DNA of 64,000 nucleotides from assembly GCF_947499215.1 (NCBI RefSeq), contig NZ_CANMNI010000001.1:1755523-1819522 (forward strand). The letters are read 5' to 3'. This document shows positions 8,804 through 17,796 of this stretch, one piece after another (the stretch's first letter is position 1; the number at the start of each line of letters is the position of its first letter). The DNA is from an uncultured Pontibacter sp. GTDB lineage: Bacteria; Bacteroidota; Bacteroidia; Cytophagales; Hymenobacteraceae. The notes beneath the pieces were generated by a model. It did not search any database. It was not told the DNA's origin and saw only the letters and a list, made by a program, of their open reading frames with translations. Position numbers and translations under genes: made by a program.

Positions 8804-9322
8804 ATGGATAACATCTCAATAAAAAGAGTTGCCCTCAACGACATAGACCAACTGCAAAAAATCAGCAGACATACTTTCTCTGAAACATTCTCAGCTGGCA
8901 ATACAGAGGAGAACATGCGGAAATATTTAGAGGAAGAGCTTTCTGTCGAAAAGCTGACTGCCGAACTCAGTGACAAAAACTCTACATTCTATTTCGCGAC
9001 AATCGATGATCAAGTAGTTGGTTACTTAAAACTAAACATTGGTCAAGCACAGACAGAGTTGAAAGACGGCAAGGGCCTTGAGATCGAGAGGATTTACGCG
9101 TTAAAAGCATACCACGGAAAAGGTGTAGGCCAGTTTCTTTATAAACACGCCATCCACGTTGCAAAGCAGTTAAGTGCCGATTTTGTTTGGTTAGGTGTTT
9201 GGGAAGAAAACCCAAGAGCGATCAACTTTTATAAGAAAAATGGGTTTGTCGAGTTTGACAAACATGTTTTCAAACTTGGTAGCGACGAGCAGACAGACAT
9301 CATGATGAAACTCCAACTTTAA
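8804..9322 (+). CDS. GNAT acetyltransferase, PaiA-like
   Basis: A 172-residue Gcn5-related N-acetyltransferase. The acetyl-CoA loop is in KAYHGKGVGQFL, preceded by the strand LEIERIYA, and the C-terminal WEENPRAINFYKKNGF is the usual motif B. The N-terminal HTFSETFSAGNTEENM resembles B. subtilis PaiA, which acetylates spermidine and spermine; that substrate is inference. The start is the ATG at 8804 (MDNISIKRV), because the upstream extension translates the intergenic repeat. It shares the AT-rich composition of the preceding gene and may have arrived with it. Confidence 0.85.
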   Translation: MDNISIKRVALNDIDQLQKISRHTFSETFSAGNTEENMRKYLEEELSVEKLTAELSDKNSTFYFATIDDQVVGYLKLNIGQAQTELKDGKGLEIERIYALKAYHGKGVGQFLYKHAIHVAKQLSADFVWLGVWEENPRAINFYKKNGFVEFDKHVFKLGSDEQTDIMMKLQL

Positions 9323-9327
9323 ACCCC

Positions 9328-10047
9328 TCACGCCGCCTTATCGATCCCTTTCGTCCGCACCTGATTAAAATAGTTACAGATCCCATTTAGCACACACTTC
9401 TCGCACCTCGGGTACGACCAAGTGCACACTTTCTGTCCATGCTTAAGCAAGTGTTTGTGAAAATTAAAGAGCACCAGCGCGTCTTTAGGCAGCATCTCCA
9501 GTAGAATGTCGTGGGCTTTGTTGGCCGTGACTTTCGCTCCGATCAGCCCTACCCGCTGGCTTATCCGGAATACGTGCGTATCGACGGGCAGCACCGGCTT
9601 CTTGAAGTTGAAGAGCAGCACCAGGGTAGCCGTTTTCAAACCCACTCCCGGAAGCTTGGTTAGCCAAGCGATGGCCTCCTCCTCTGGCAAGTCCTCCAAA
9701 AAATCGATATTGAACTCGCCCCGCTCTTCTTTGATCATGCTAAGCGCCTGCTGGATCTGCGGCACCTTCTGTTCGGGGTAGCGAGTCGTGCTGATGGCCT
9801 CGGCCAAATCATCAAAAGGGGCATTCATTACGCCTTCCCAGTCACCGAAACGCTCCATCATGGTATAGAAGGCCTGCTCCTCGTCCTTGTGATTGGTGCG
9901 GTGCGAAAGCATGGTGGAAATCAGCTCGTGCATGTGGCTGCGGCGCGGTTCCAGCTTCAGCGGCTTGTATTCTTGGTTCAGCAACTCGTGCGTAATCATC
10001 ACCTTTTCCTCGGCCGCCAGTTCGTGTCCTTCCATCACTTCAGTCAT
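9328..10047 (-). CDS. Endonuclease III-like DNA glycosylase (Nth family)
   Basis: A 239-residue HhH-GPD base-excision repair glycosylase. The helix-hairpin-helix LPGVGLKTA contains the catalytic lysine (K138), and VDTHVFR holds the catalytic aspartate (D156). Four cysteines, C208, C215, C218 and C224 (spacing 6-2-5), form the 4Fe-4S cluster loop of endonuclease III. The protein has about 25 more N-terminal residues than E. coli Nth (211). Relatives with this arrangement include EndoIII-like proteins of uncertain lesion range. The start ATG is clear, but a second ATG four codons in is possible. Confidence 0.88.
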   Translation of the reverse strand: MTEVMEGHELAAEEKVMITHELLNQEYKPLKLEPRRSHMHELISTMLSHRTNHKDEEQAFYTMMERFGDWEGVMNAPFDDLAEAISTTRYPEQKVPQIQQALSMIKEERGEFNIDFLEDLPEEEAIAWLTKLPGVGLKTATLVLLFNFKKPVLPVDTHVFRISQRVGLIGAKVTANKAHDILLEMLPKDALVLFNFHKHLLKHGQKVCTWSYPRCEKCVLNGICNYFNQVRTKGIDKAA

Positions 10048-10231
10048 TTAGTCTGTTTCTCCTTAACGTGAGTCCAGATGCCCGCGTTTCTACAGGTATA
10101 GTTAACAGCTGCATGACATAGCTTTAAGCTAAAACTTCACTAGAAAAATTATAACATATTACAACAATTTATTGCTTTTCCCGCTATACCTGTAATCTTA
10201 GCCCGAAAAGGTACTAATAACGATTACATCT

Positions 10232-10924
10232 ATGCAAATCAAATTCTTAGGAACGGGGGGCGCTTTTGATGTCGACTATCTGAACTCGGCAGCCATACTG
10301 ACGGTGCGGGAGAAGTGCATCCTGATTGACTGCGGCTTTACGGTATATCAAACCTTGGTACACAAAAACCTGATTCATCGGGTGGACTATATCTTGCTTA
10401 CGCACCTACACAACGACCACTGCGGCAGTCTGGCCAACATGTTGCTACATAAACATGTAGTGGACAAGGCTCCAAAGCCAACCATTCTATATTCTACCGA
10501 ACAGTTTAAGTCGCAGGTATATGAGTTTCTGAAAATACAGGTAAAAAATCCGGACAAGTATGTCGAGTTTATGCCACTGGAGGACTTCGAAGGCATACAG
10601 GCAATCGATACGTATGGGCTGCATTCGGAGGGTCTTCAATCTTATGCCTTCATATTTGAGGAGGAGGACAACCGTATTGTGTATTCGGGCGACCTCGGAA
10701 AGCCCGATGTCTTGTTTGACAAGTTGAGTCGCATCCCGAAGATGCATACCTGTGTGTATCACGACATCACTTTTAACCCTGAAAATACGGGCCATACATT
10801 TTACAAAAAACTGCTCCCTTACATGAATGGCGTGGAGATGTTCGGCTACCACTGTGACCCCACTGAGAATCCGGCTGACAACCCGATCAGACTGGTGTTT
10901 TATCAAAAAGACCTGCTGGTGTAA
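10232..10924 (+). CDS. MBL-fold metallo-hydrolase, ribonuclease Z-like
   Basis: A 230-residue metallo-beta-lactamase-fold protein. The metal motif is THLHNDHCG (H58, H60, D62, H63). A later strand YSGDLGKPD supplies the bridging aspartate, and GYHCD near the C-terminus a last histidine. The N-terminal MQIKFLGTGGAFD and overall layout recall RNase Z and PhnP-type enzymes, but the RNase Z exosite arm is not evident. The substrate is unknown. The gap before it has an 11-bp inverted pair of the window-wide motif (10091-10101 and 10184-10194). Confidence 0.85.
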   Translation: MQIKFLGTGGAFDVDYLNSAAILTVREKCILIDCGFTVYQTLVHKNLIHRVDYILLTHLHNDHCGSLANMLLHKHVVDKAPKPTILYSTEQFKSQVYEFLKIQVKNPDKYVEFMPLEDFEGIQAIDTYGLHSEGLQSYAFIFEEEDNRIVYSGDLGKPDVLFDKLSRIPKMHTCVYHDITFNPENTGHTFYKKLLPYMNGVEMFGYHCDPTENPADNPIRLVFYQKDLLV

Positions 10925-11011
10925 GTCTCACGTATTCCTGTATCCATTTGCACAAAACATGTGTATCACTTTTAGGTTATTGCTGCAACAGCATACTTAA
11001 TCCTATTGCAC

Positions 11012-11674
11012 ATGACGTTTATCATGACTATCCGCTCCGAAGACAAACTGCCATTTCTGCGCAGGCCACTGCACATGGTCTACACAGCCATATTCGTAGC
11101 TTTCTGGGCGTATACCGGCATCACTACGCCTGACCTGCTCAACTGGGTGCTCGAAAACTCGCTTACGCTTTCCATGGTCATTATCCTGGCGGCCTTTTAT
11201 AATATTTTCCGATTTACCGACACCAGCTATACTCTCATTTTCCTGTTTATGCTGCTGCACGTGTATGGCAGCTATTACCAGTACGCCGACAACCCTTTCG
11301 GGGAATGGATGAAAGGCCAGTTTAACTTCCAGCGCAACCACTACGACCGGATCGTGCACTTCGGGTTTGGGCTATTGCTCTCTTACCCGCTGTATGAGAT
11401 TGCAAGGCGCGGCTTCAGGCTGAGCTTGTTTCTGAGTAGCGTGCTCGTGCTGTCGCTTATCATGTCGCTGAGCGCGGTGTATGAGATCGTGGAATGGGTA
11501 GTGGCCGACCTCGTGTATGACGGCGATGAACAGGGAATGGCCTACTTAGGTATGCAGGGCGATATCTGGGATGCGCAAAAGGATTTGGCGATGGCCCTGT
11601 TTGGGGGAGTAATAGCCATTGGGCTGGCCATCCTGCTACGCAAGCAAGAAAAGCCAGCCCCGGCCAACTATTAG
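11012..11674 (+). CDS. DUF2238 (YjdF-like) inner membrane protein
   Basis: A 220-residue integral membrane protein with about six hydrophobic segments. It has the family landmarks NFQRNHYDRIVHFGFGLLLSYP and AVYEIVEWVVADLVYD, followed by YLGMQGDIWDAQKDL, which are conserved in DUF2238. Function is unknown for the family. ATGs at 11012 and 11024 both fit; a TTG two codons before 11012 is less likely. It converges with the next gene and their stops overlap by 4 bp. Confidence 0.82.
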   Translation: MTFIMTIRSEDKLPFLRRPLHMVYTAIFVAFWAYTGITTPDLLNWVLENSLTLSMVIILAAFYNIFRFTDTSYTLIFLFMLLHVYGSYYQYADNPFGEWMKGQFNFQRNHYDRIVHFGFGLLLSYPLYEIARRGFRLSLFLSSVLVLSLIMSLSAVYEIVEWVVADLVYDGDEQGMAYLGMQGDIWDAQKDLAMALFGGVIAIGLAILLRKQEKPAPANY

Positions 11675-12069
11675 TTCAGTTCTCTTTTCTTCTTGTAAGA
11701 GTCCGTCTTTATCTTCGACTCGTCCTCGTCAAACTTGGCTTTGCCTTCCGTCGTCTCAATTTTGAGTTCATCATCCTCCATTTTGATTTTCACGAAGTCG
11801 TCTTCGTACTTCACTTCCTCAAACTGCTGGTAGTAGGCTTGGCGGCCTCTCATGTGCTTACTGAACTGCTCCAGACTCATGGTGCGAGCCAAGCGGGCAT
11901 CTTCGCGCAGGGCATCCTGCACCGTTACCAGCTTGGGTTCTTCTTTTACCTGCTCTACTGGCTGGTTGGCTTCTAAGTCATTTTCTGTGTTTTGGTCCAT
12001 GCGCTCACAGGCGGTGGTACCAAATGCTATTAGGGCGCTGCAGGCCCCTATGTATAGTATCTTTTTCAT
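11671..12069 (-). CDS. Small predicted lipoprotein
   Basis: A 132-residue protein with a lipoprotein signal (YIGACSALIAFGTTAC, cysteine near residue 21). The mature chain is very hydrophilic and highly charged: it ends in alternating acidic and lysine segments (KIKMEDDELKIETTEG, then KKKRELN). I do not recognise a domain. The ATG at 12069 is preferred because it starts the signal peptide; an earlier in-frame start would run through the terminator of the next gene. Confidence 0.6.
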   Translation of the reverse strand: MKKILYIGACSALIAFGTTACERMDQNTENDLEANQPVEQVKEEPKLVTVQDALREDARLARTMSLEQFSKHMRGRQAYYQQFEEVKYEDDFVKIKMEDDELKIETTEGKAKFDEDESKIKTDSYKKKRELN

Positions 12070-12082
12070 AAGTCTATAAAAA

Positions 12083-12113
12083 AGCCAGCTGTACCCAATA
12101 GGCACAGCTGGCT
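12083..12113 (-). terminator. Rho-independent terminator of the OmpA lipoprotein gene
   Basis: AGCCAGCTGT pairs perfectly with ACAGCTGGCT around an 11-nt loop, with six adenines on the left that read as a T-run on the minus strand. Confidence 0.9.
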
Positions 12114-12132
12114 CTCTGTTTATGGTTTTAAA

Positions 12133-12798
12133 TTACAAATCGCCTCGCTCGGCGGCTTTCTTCATTTTCTCGTTGGCGAAAATAGCGATCTCCACACGAC
12201 GGTTCGCCTGACGGCCAGCAGCAGTTGAGTTATCGGCTACCGGGTGGTCAAAAGCCCAGCCCTGCGTTGTAATACGGTTGCGCGACACGCCCTGCATAGC
12301 AGCGTAGTTGGCCACAGACTCAGCACGGCGTTCAGACAGGCGCTGGTTCAAATCACGGCTACCGGTGTTATCGGTATGGCCTTCAATGATCACGTTGGTG
12401 TCTTCGTACTTCTTCAGTGTCTCTGCCAGACGCGCAATATCGGACTGTGCATTAGGGCGCAGGTCGGAAGAGTTCACATCGAAAAGGATGCCGGAGTCAA
12501 ATGTAATTTTGATACCTTCGCCTACACGCTCTACCTTCGCATTTTCGAGGTCACGGCGCAGCTCTTCGGCCTGCTTGTCCATGCGGCGTCCGATCAGGGC
12601 ACCGGCTGTACCACCCACGGCAGCACCTATAATGGCGCCTGCCGCCGTGTTTCCGGCCACTTTACCAATTACACCGCCTACTACGGCACCTGAGCCGGCA
12701 CCGATTGCACCGCCCTTAGCAGTACGGCTGGCATTACATGAAGTGAAAAGGAAGCCGAGCACGGCAAACATTAAAAGATAAATTCTAATATGCTTCAT
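12133..12798 (-). CDS. OmpA-family lipoprotein with glycine-zipper domain
   Basis: A 221-residue outer-membrane lipoprotein (YLLMFAVLGFLFTSC signal). Residues 28-70 form a glycine-zipper region (GAIGAGSGAVVGGVIG and GAIIGAAVGGTAGALIG). The C-terminal half is an OmpA-like peptidoglycan-binding domain with IIEGHTDNTGSRDLNQRLSERRA and RQANRRVEI, carrying the usual aspartate and arginine contacts. It probably ties the outer membrane to the wall. It is a clear paralogue of the next gene and has its own terminator. Confidence 0.9.
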   Translation of the reverse strand: MKHIRIYLLMFAVLGFLFTSCNASRTAKGGAIGAGSGAVVGGVIGKVAGNTAAGAIIGAAVGGTAGALIGRRMDKQAEELRRDLENAKVERVGEGIKITFDSGILFDVNSSDLRPNAQSDIARLAETLKKYEDTNVIIEGHTDNTGSRDLNQRLSERRAESVANYAAMQGVSRNRITTQGWAFDHPVADNSTAAGRQANRRVEIAIFANEKMKKAAERGDL

Positions 12799-13066
12799 AG
12801 TTCTAGTTTTTAAAATTTCAGATTATAGTTGTCAGATCAAGTGCTTAATACTTAAAATCAAATAAAATGTTTTATCAGTATATAGTGAGGCAACTCTACT
12901 TTGTTACAAAATTGTTTGCTTTGATCCGCTACAATTTATGTGACAGCGTTTTATGTCTGACAAGCTGTATACGCAAATGCGCTAAAGAATATTCAATTTC
13001 ATCTATAAATATGCTTTTATGTACCGTAAAGCCACTGTGCAGGTGCTTGAGATCGGCATAAGCAAA
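12799..13066. other. Gap between duplicated ompA-like genes
   Basis: About 270 bp, AT-rich, that should hold the promoter of the gene ending at 12133. I see no exact TANNTTTG element on the minus strand and no coding potential. The right end merges with the terminator at 13067-13096. Confidence 0.5.
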
Positions 13067-13096
13067 AGCGCCTGCCGGATGAATCCGACAGGCGCT
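13067..13096 (-). terminator. Rho-independent terminator of the second OmpA lipoprotein gene
   Basis: AGCGCCTG pairs with CAGGCGCT, with an inner CGGAT/ATCCG stem. Four adenines to the left read as TTTT on the minus strand. Confidence 0.85.
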
Positions 13097-13120
13097 CTGC
13101 ACATAGGTTTCTATACCTGA

Positions 13121-13885
13121 TTATTCCTTCAGTTCACCGCTTTCGGCGGCTTTCTTCATTTCATCGCTCGCGATAATAATCACCTCTACACGGCGGTTCT
13201 GCTGACGGCCTTCGGCTGTAGTGTTGTCCGCGATCGGCTGATCAAAGGCATAGCCTTTTGCCTGCATACGCGATGCGTCCACGCCACGGGTGCGGGCATA
13301 GTTGGCAACCGCCTGCGCACGGCGCTCTGACAGCCCTTGGTTTAATTGGCGGCTACCGGTGTTGTCGGTGTGGCCTTCAATGATGATGTTAGTACCTTGG
13401 TACTTTTGCAGTGTCTCAGCCAGTTTATCAATGTCTTTCTTAGCAGAGGCACTCAGTTCAGCAGAGTTCACAGCGAACAGGATACCGGAGTCAAAGTTCA
13501 CGCGAATGGCTTCACCCACACGCTCTACGTTGGCATTCTCCATGCTCTTCTCAAGCTCTTCGGCCTGCTTGTCCATGCGGCGTCCGATTACGGCACCTGT
13601 AGCGCCACCCACGGCAGCGCCTATAATGGCACCCGCAGCAGTGTTACCCATTCTGTTACCGATCACACCACCGATCACAGCACCGGAGCCAGCCCCGATG
13701 ATACCACCTTTTGTGGTTTTATTCATTCCCTGCTTTTCTTCGCCAGTGGTGCTGGTATCAGTTCTATTGCCTGTAGTGGTTGACGTATCGCCTGTACCAG
13801 AAGTGGTCTGACGCGTACCTTGGCAAGATGTGAATAGCATGGTTACGGCTAGCATCGATGTCAACGATAGTTTTACTAGTTTCAT
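13121..13885 (-). CDS. OmpA-family lipoprotein with glycine-zipper domain (paralogue)
   Basis: A 254-residue paralogue of the preceding OmpA lipoprotein. It has a lipobox in SMLAVTMLFTSC, then a Ser/Thr/Gly-rich linker of about 35 residues missing from the other copy. The glycine zipper (GIIGAGSGAVIGGVIGN) and the OmpA domain (IIEGHTDNTGSRQLNQGLSERRA, RQQNRRVEV) follow. Long stretches match the sister protein, so this is a local duplication in which each copy kept a separate terminator. Expected role: anchoring the outer membrane to peptidoglycan. Confidence 0.9.
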   Translation of the reverse strand: MKLVKLSLTSMLAVTMLFTSCQGTRQTTSGTGDTSTTTGNRTDTSTTGEEKQGMNKTTKGGIIGAGSGAVIGGVIGNRMGNTAAGAIIGAAVGGATGAVIGRRMDKQAEELEKSMENANVERVGEAIRVNFDSGILFAVNSAELSASAKKDIDKLAETLQKYQGTNIIIEGHTDNTGSRQLNQGLSERRAQAVANYARTRGVDASRMQAKGYAFDQPIADNTTAEGRQQNRRVEVIIIASDEMKKAAESGELKE

Positions 13886-14086
13886 AGTCTCGAATAAAAA
13901 TTTAAAATTGGTTTTTGGTTGTTAGTAAAATAGAAACGCGGAGTAAATGCCCCGCATTTTTGCCTTCGCAATACTAATGCCAAATAAGGGCACAATATTG
14001 TGCTCTACCCAAACTATTACTTCTCTCACGGTAAAAAGTTCGTTCGAAAGCAATCAGCAAATATTTTATCTGATGCCAATACCATC

Positions 14087-14122
14087 AAAAAAGCCTGTCA
14101 TCTTGGTGTGACAGGCTTTTTT
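14087..14122 (-). terminator. Rho-independent terminator after accD
   Basis: AAAAAAGCCTGTCA pairs perfectly with TGACAGGCTTTTTT around an 8-nt loop. A-run and T-run flank the stem, so it would work in both directions; accD is the gene that ends into it. Confidence 0.95.
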
Positions 14123-14143
14123 TGATTCATATTGATGCAATTT

Positions 14144-15046
14144 TTAAGACGACTTTGCTGTCTTACGCGTTTTAATGGCGCTTCCGTTTTCAGGTGAGGG
14201 AGCAGCCAGCATACCCAGCAGATCATTCAGTCGCTGCTTCAGTTCCTTACGGTCTACAATGAAGTCTAGGAAGCCGTGCTCCAGCACGAACTCTGCGCTT
14301 TGAAATCCTTTCGGCAGGTCTTTACCGATTGTCTCTTTGATTACACGTGGACCGGCAAAACCGATCAAGGCACCCGGCTCGGCAATGTTGAAGTCGCCCA
14401 ACATGGCGTATGACGCCGTTACACCACCTGTAGTTGGGTCGGTGAGCAATGATATATAAGGCAGTTTCTCTTCGGAAAGAAGCGCTAACTTGGCAGAAGT
14501 CTTGGCCATCTGCATCAGCGAGAAGCCTGCCTCCATCATACGGGCACCACCCGATTTTGAGATCATTAGGAATGGCGTGCGCGTTCTGCGGGCATGGTCG
14601 ATAGCACGGGCGATTTTCTCACCCACCACAGAACCCATAGAGCCGCCAATGTAAGCGAAGTCCATACAGGCGATGGTGATGTCAGAGCCACCTGACTTAC
14701 CGTAGGCTGTGCGCACCGCGTCTTTCAGACCGGTCTTGCGCTGCGTGGCTGCCGTGCGCTCCGGGTATGGCTTGGAGTCCACAAAGTTGAGCGGGTCGCC
14801 GGAGGTCATGTCCGCATCCATTTCCGTAAACTTATTGTCGTCGAACAGGAGGGCAAAATACTCTTTTGAACCGATGCGGTCGTGGTGATTGCATTTCACA
14901 CATGTGTTCAGGTGCTTGCGATGCTCCGTCATGCTGGTAACCGTCTTGCATTCAGGGCACTTGTACCACAAACCATCCGGAGTTTCTTTTTTCTCCTCTG
15001 TCGGCGTGATAATTCCTTTCTCTACTCGTTTAAACCAAGGCATCAT
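14144..15046 (-). CDS. accD: Acetyl-CoA carboxylase carboxyltransferase subunit beta
   Basis: A 300-residue AccD. With AccA it transfers the carboxyl group from biotin to acetyl-CoA, the first committed step of fatty acid synthesis. The N-terminal zinc ribbon is intact (C30, C33, C49, C52), and the carboxyltransferase core is present, with [21 protein letters not shown] and [14 protein letters not shown]. Length is normal for the family. accA is not in the window, so the subunits are encoded apart. A well-formed TTG/TANNTTTG promoter lies about 85 bp upstream. Confidence 0.97.
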   Translation of the reverse strand: MMPWFKRVEKGIITPTEEKKETPDGLWYKCPECKTVTSMTEHRKHLNTCVKCNHHDRIGSKEYFALLFDDNKFTEMDADMTSGDPLNFVDSKPYPERTAATQRKTGLKDAVRTAYGKSGGSDITIACMDFAYIGGSMGSVVGEKIARAIDHARRTRTPFLMISKSGGARMMEAGFSLMQMAKTSAKLALLSEEKLPYISLLTDPTTGGVTASYAMLGDFNIAEPGALIGFAGPRVIKETIGKDLPKGFQSAEFVLEHGFLDFIVDRKELKQRLNDLLGMLAAPSPENGSAIKTRKTAKSS

Positions 15047-15128
15047 ATTCGTATCGGTCGTGCTTGCCGCACATTAAATGGTTATTCTGCCAAACTCGTC
15101 ACATACCAACTCAAGGCAGATTTGGGCA

Positions 15129-15158
15129 CAAATATAGCCTGCTTCGGATTACTCACAA
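15129..15158 (-). promoter_or_regulatory. Bacteroidota-type promoter of accD
   Basis: On the minus strand TATATTTG (15129-15136) matches the -7 consensus TANNTTTG, with TTG (15156-15158) 19 nt upstream, the standard spacing for the primary sigma factor of this phylum. The predicted leader is about 75-80 nt before the accD ATG. Confidence 0.75.
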
Positions 15159-15216
15159 AAGAGTAAAGCCAAAGCAGGCCATAAAATTAGTTAATAATCA
15201 GCAGTTCTGCTACAGA

Positions 15217-16275
15217 TTACGCAAGTGTAATATCATTGGCAAGGTATACGTCCTGTATCGCGTTCAGCAATTCCACACCAACTTTCATGTCTTTCTGGAA
15301 CGCTTTACGGCCCGAAATCAAGCCCATACCGCCTGCACGCTTATTAATTACGGCTGTGCGCACGGCATCCGCTAGATCCGACTCACCTTTAGACTCACCA
15401 CCAGAATTGATCAGACCGGCACGGCCCATGTAGCAGTTCGCCACTTGGTAGCGGGCCAAGTCGATCGGGTTGTCTGAAGAAAGCTCAGAGTACATTTTCT
15501 CATGCGTCTTACCGAAACCGATCGCTTTGAAGCCGCCGTTGTTCTCAGGCAGCTTCTGCTTGATGATGTCAGCCTGAATTGTTACGCCCAAGTGGTTGGC
15601 CTGTGCTGTAAGGTCAGCGGCTACGTGGTAGTCCACGCCGTCTTTCTTAAAGGCGTTGTTGCGGGTATAGCACCACAGGATCGTGGCCATACCCAACTGG
15701 TGTGCTCTTTCAAACGCCTCTGCCACCTCAATGATTTGGCGGGAAGATTCCTCAGAACCAAAGTAAATGGTGGCACCCACAGCGGTGGCACCCAAGTTCC
15801 AAGCCTCATCCACAGAGCCGAACATGATCTGGTCATACTTGTTCGGGTAGGTCATCAATTCATTGTGATTGATTTTTACCACAAACGGAATCTTGTGCGC
15901 ATACTTTCTGGACATCATAGCGAGGTTACCGAAAGTTGTGGCCACTGCGTTACAGCCACCCTCCATCGCTAGTTTGATGATGTTCTCCGGGTCGAAGTAA
16001 ATCGGGTTCGGGGCAAAAGACGCACCTGCGGTGTGCTCTATACCTTGGTCAACAGGCAGGATGGACAGATAGCCAGTGCCAGCCAGACGGCCCGCGTTGA
16101 AAAGCTGCTGCAGGCTGCGCAATACCTGCGGGCTTCGGTTTGACTGGGAGAAAATACGGTCAACGAAGTCAGGACCCGGGGCGTGAATCAGGTCTTTGGA
16201 TATTGTTTTACTTTCATACTGAAGCAGGTTTTCTGCCTCAGAACCGAGTAAGGAAACGATGTTATCGTACGACAT
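15217..16275 (-). CDS. fbaB: Class I fructose-bisphosphate aldolase
   Basis: A 352-residue DeoC/FbaB-type class I aldolase, which cleaves fructose 1,6-bisphosphate to dihydroxyacetone phosphate and glyceraldehyde 3-phosphate. Typical segments are [36 protein letters not shown] and a phosphate-binding [20 protein letters not shown] near the C-terminus. It is unrelated to the class II zinc enzyme. It lies upstream of accD but each has its own promoter element. Confidence 0.93.
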   Translation of the reverse strand: MSYDNIVSLLGSEAENLLQYESKTISKDLIHAPGPDFVDRIFSQSNRSPQVLRSLQQLFNAGRLAGTGYLSILPVDQGIEHTAGASFAPNPIYFDPENIIKLAMEGGCNAVATTFGNLAMMSRKYAHKIPFVVKINHNELMTYPNKYDQIMFGSVDEAWNLGATAVGATIYFGSEESSRQIIEVAEAFERAHQLGMATILWCYTRNNAFKKDGVDYHVAADLTAQANHLGVTIQADIIKQKLPENNGGFKAIGFGKTHEKMYSELSSDNPIDLARYQVANCYMGRAGLINSGGESKGESDLADAVRTAVINKRAGGMGLISGRKAFQKDMKVGVELLNAIQDVYLANDITLA

Positions 16276-16316
16276 TTTTTTAAATAGTTTATAAAGGGAA
16301 GTATGGAATTGTAGAA

Positions 16317-16324
16317 CAAATATA
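16317..16324 (-). promoter_or_regulatory. Probable -7 element of the aldolase gene
   Basis: TATATTTG on the minus strand, matching TANNTTTG, about 42 bp upstream of the start codon. No TTG is found at the expected -33 spacing, so the call rests on the -7 box and its position. Confidence 0.5.
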
Positions 16325-16485
16325 TAATGGAACGCTAAATACTTTGCATATTATGACCATTCATTTGGTAAACACCCCCATTTGCAGGGTAGCCGTTTTT
16401 CGTAGCCTGTTGTTAGTTTAATAACATCGCTCAGCCGCATGCAAATACTTATGCCCGACTCAAAAAGTTACCCGAAACCTCCCCT

Positions 16486-17706
16486 TTATTTACACTCTTC
16501 GCTTACTACCTTTCCATCTATAATAACGGCGCATACATGAGAGGTATACTCAAACGGATCTCCGTCGAAAAGCACGACGTCAGCATCCTTTCCTTTCTCA
16601 AGCGACCCGATGCGCTGCTCCTGCCCGATGATGCGGGCGGCATTGGTAGTAATAGTAGCCAAACCCTGTTCTACTGTCAGCCCATTGGCTACTGCCACCC
16701 CTGCCTCAAACAGGATTACCCGCGCTCTGGGTACGTAAGCTTCAAAGCCACTCTGTATAGCTACCGGTATACCTGCTTTGGTTAAGACAGCCGCCGTCTC
16801 AAAGGAGATGTTTTTATTCTCGCCATAAGCACGCGCCATCGTTGGGTGAAGGATTACAGGAACGCCTGCCGCTTTGATCTCATCTGCCACCAAGTGCGCT
16901 TCTGAAGCACCGTCTAATATGATGTTGAGATTAAACTCCTTCGCCAGTCGCAAGGCCGTCAGGATATCATTGGCTTTGTTAGCCGTTACCACCGCCTTAT
17001 ACCTGCCACTCAGCACTCCAGCCAAATATTCCGATTTCAGGTTGCGATCGGGCCTCTTGCTCACATCCTTGTTCGACATTTTGCGGGTATACTCCTGCGC
17101 CGCCTGCAACTCAGCGCGCAGCATCGCCACGCCCTTGGCCGATGTTTTAGGAGAGTTAAAGTTATCCCCTACGGTCGCGCCAATCGTGAAGGCGATCATT
17201 GTGGTGGTATCCAGTAAGGTGTGCTGGGCTATGTTTGACGACGTCTTGATCGTCATGGTCTGTCCGCTTACCAAAGCACCCGGCGCATGGCCTGTGTTGA
17301 TGGTCGTCACGCCGTGGTCTCGTACCCATTTCACGAGCTCTTCCTGTGGATTGTAGGCGTCCAAGGCCCGCAGTTCAGGCTGCACCGGCACTGTCTTCTC
17401 CAGTTGCTGCTGGTCGGCGGGCACGTTGTAGATGCCGGCTAGCCCAACAGAGGTACGGGCATCTACGAAACCGGGCGTAACGACTTTGGCGGTATAGCTC
17501 TTGTACCCAACGGGCACTTGCAGGCTATTGGCCGCGCCAACAGCTTCTATCTTGCCATCCTTTATCAGTACAAGTCCGTTTTTGATGGGCGTGCCTGCCA
17601 TAGTATAAACCGTTTCACCGCGAACGGCAATCTGGGCTTCGGCCTGCTTCAGGCCTAATATGGTACCGGCAAGTATAAGTCCTGCCAGTTTTATATTTCT
17701 TTTCAT
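16486..17706 (-). CDS. Secreted amidohydrolase-like protein lacking metal ligands
   Basis: A 406-residue exported protein (signal LAGLILAGTILGLKQAEAQ) with the amidohydrolase/imidazolonepropionase fold. N-terminal TPGFVDARTSVG stands where active enzymes have VDSHSHLG. The C-terminal RIGSLEKGKDADVVLFDGDPFEY is the usual beta-sandwich closure. Compared with its downstream neighbour, every visible metal ligand is replaced: HxH by AR, HTH by TAN, LHH by LDG, and HTDD by QSGF. It is therefore probably a pseudo-enzyme partner. The ATG at 17706 begins the signal peptide; a TTG four codons earlier is less likely. Confidence 0.85.
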   Translation of the reverse strand: MKRNIKLAGLILAGTILGLKQAEAQIAVRGETVYTMAGTPIKNGLVLIKDGKIEAVGAANSLQVPVGYKSYTAKVVTPGFVDARTSVGLAGIYNVPADQQQLEKTVPVQPELRALDAYNPQEELVKWVRDHGVTTINTGHAPGALVSGQTMTIKTSSNIAQHTLLDTTTMIAFTIGATVGDNFNSPKTSAKGVAMLRAELQAAQEYTRKMSNKDVSKRPDRNLKSEYLAGVLSGRYKAVVTANKANDILTALRLAKEFNLNIILDGASEAHLVADEIKAAGVPVILHPTMARAYGENKNISFETAAVLTKAGIPVAIQSGFEAYVPRARVILFEAGVAVANGLTVEQGLATITTNAARIIGQEQRIGSLEKGKDADVVLFDGDPFEYTSHVCAVIIDGKVVSEECK

Positions 17707-17796
17707 GATGCTGCTCAAAACATTTGACAGGTATAGGTAGAAGGTATAGCTATTCCCCTCTATCCCTATACTTTTAAATTTTAACTTTTAACTAAC

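Noticed and set aside
12244-13811. Overlapping plus-strand frames over the OmpA lipoprotein genes
   Set aside because: Both paralogues give similar shadow frames because the genes are duplicated; proteins are low-complexity without motifs.
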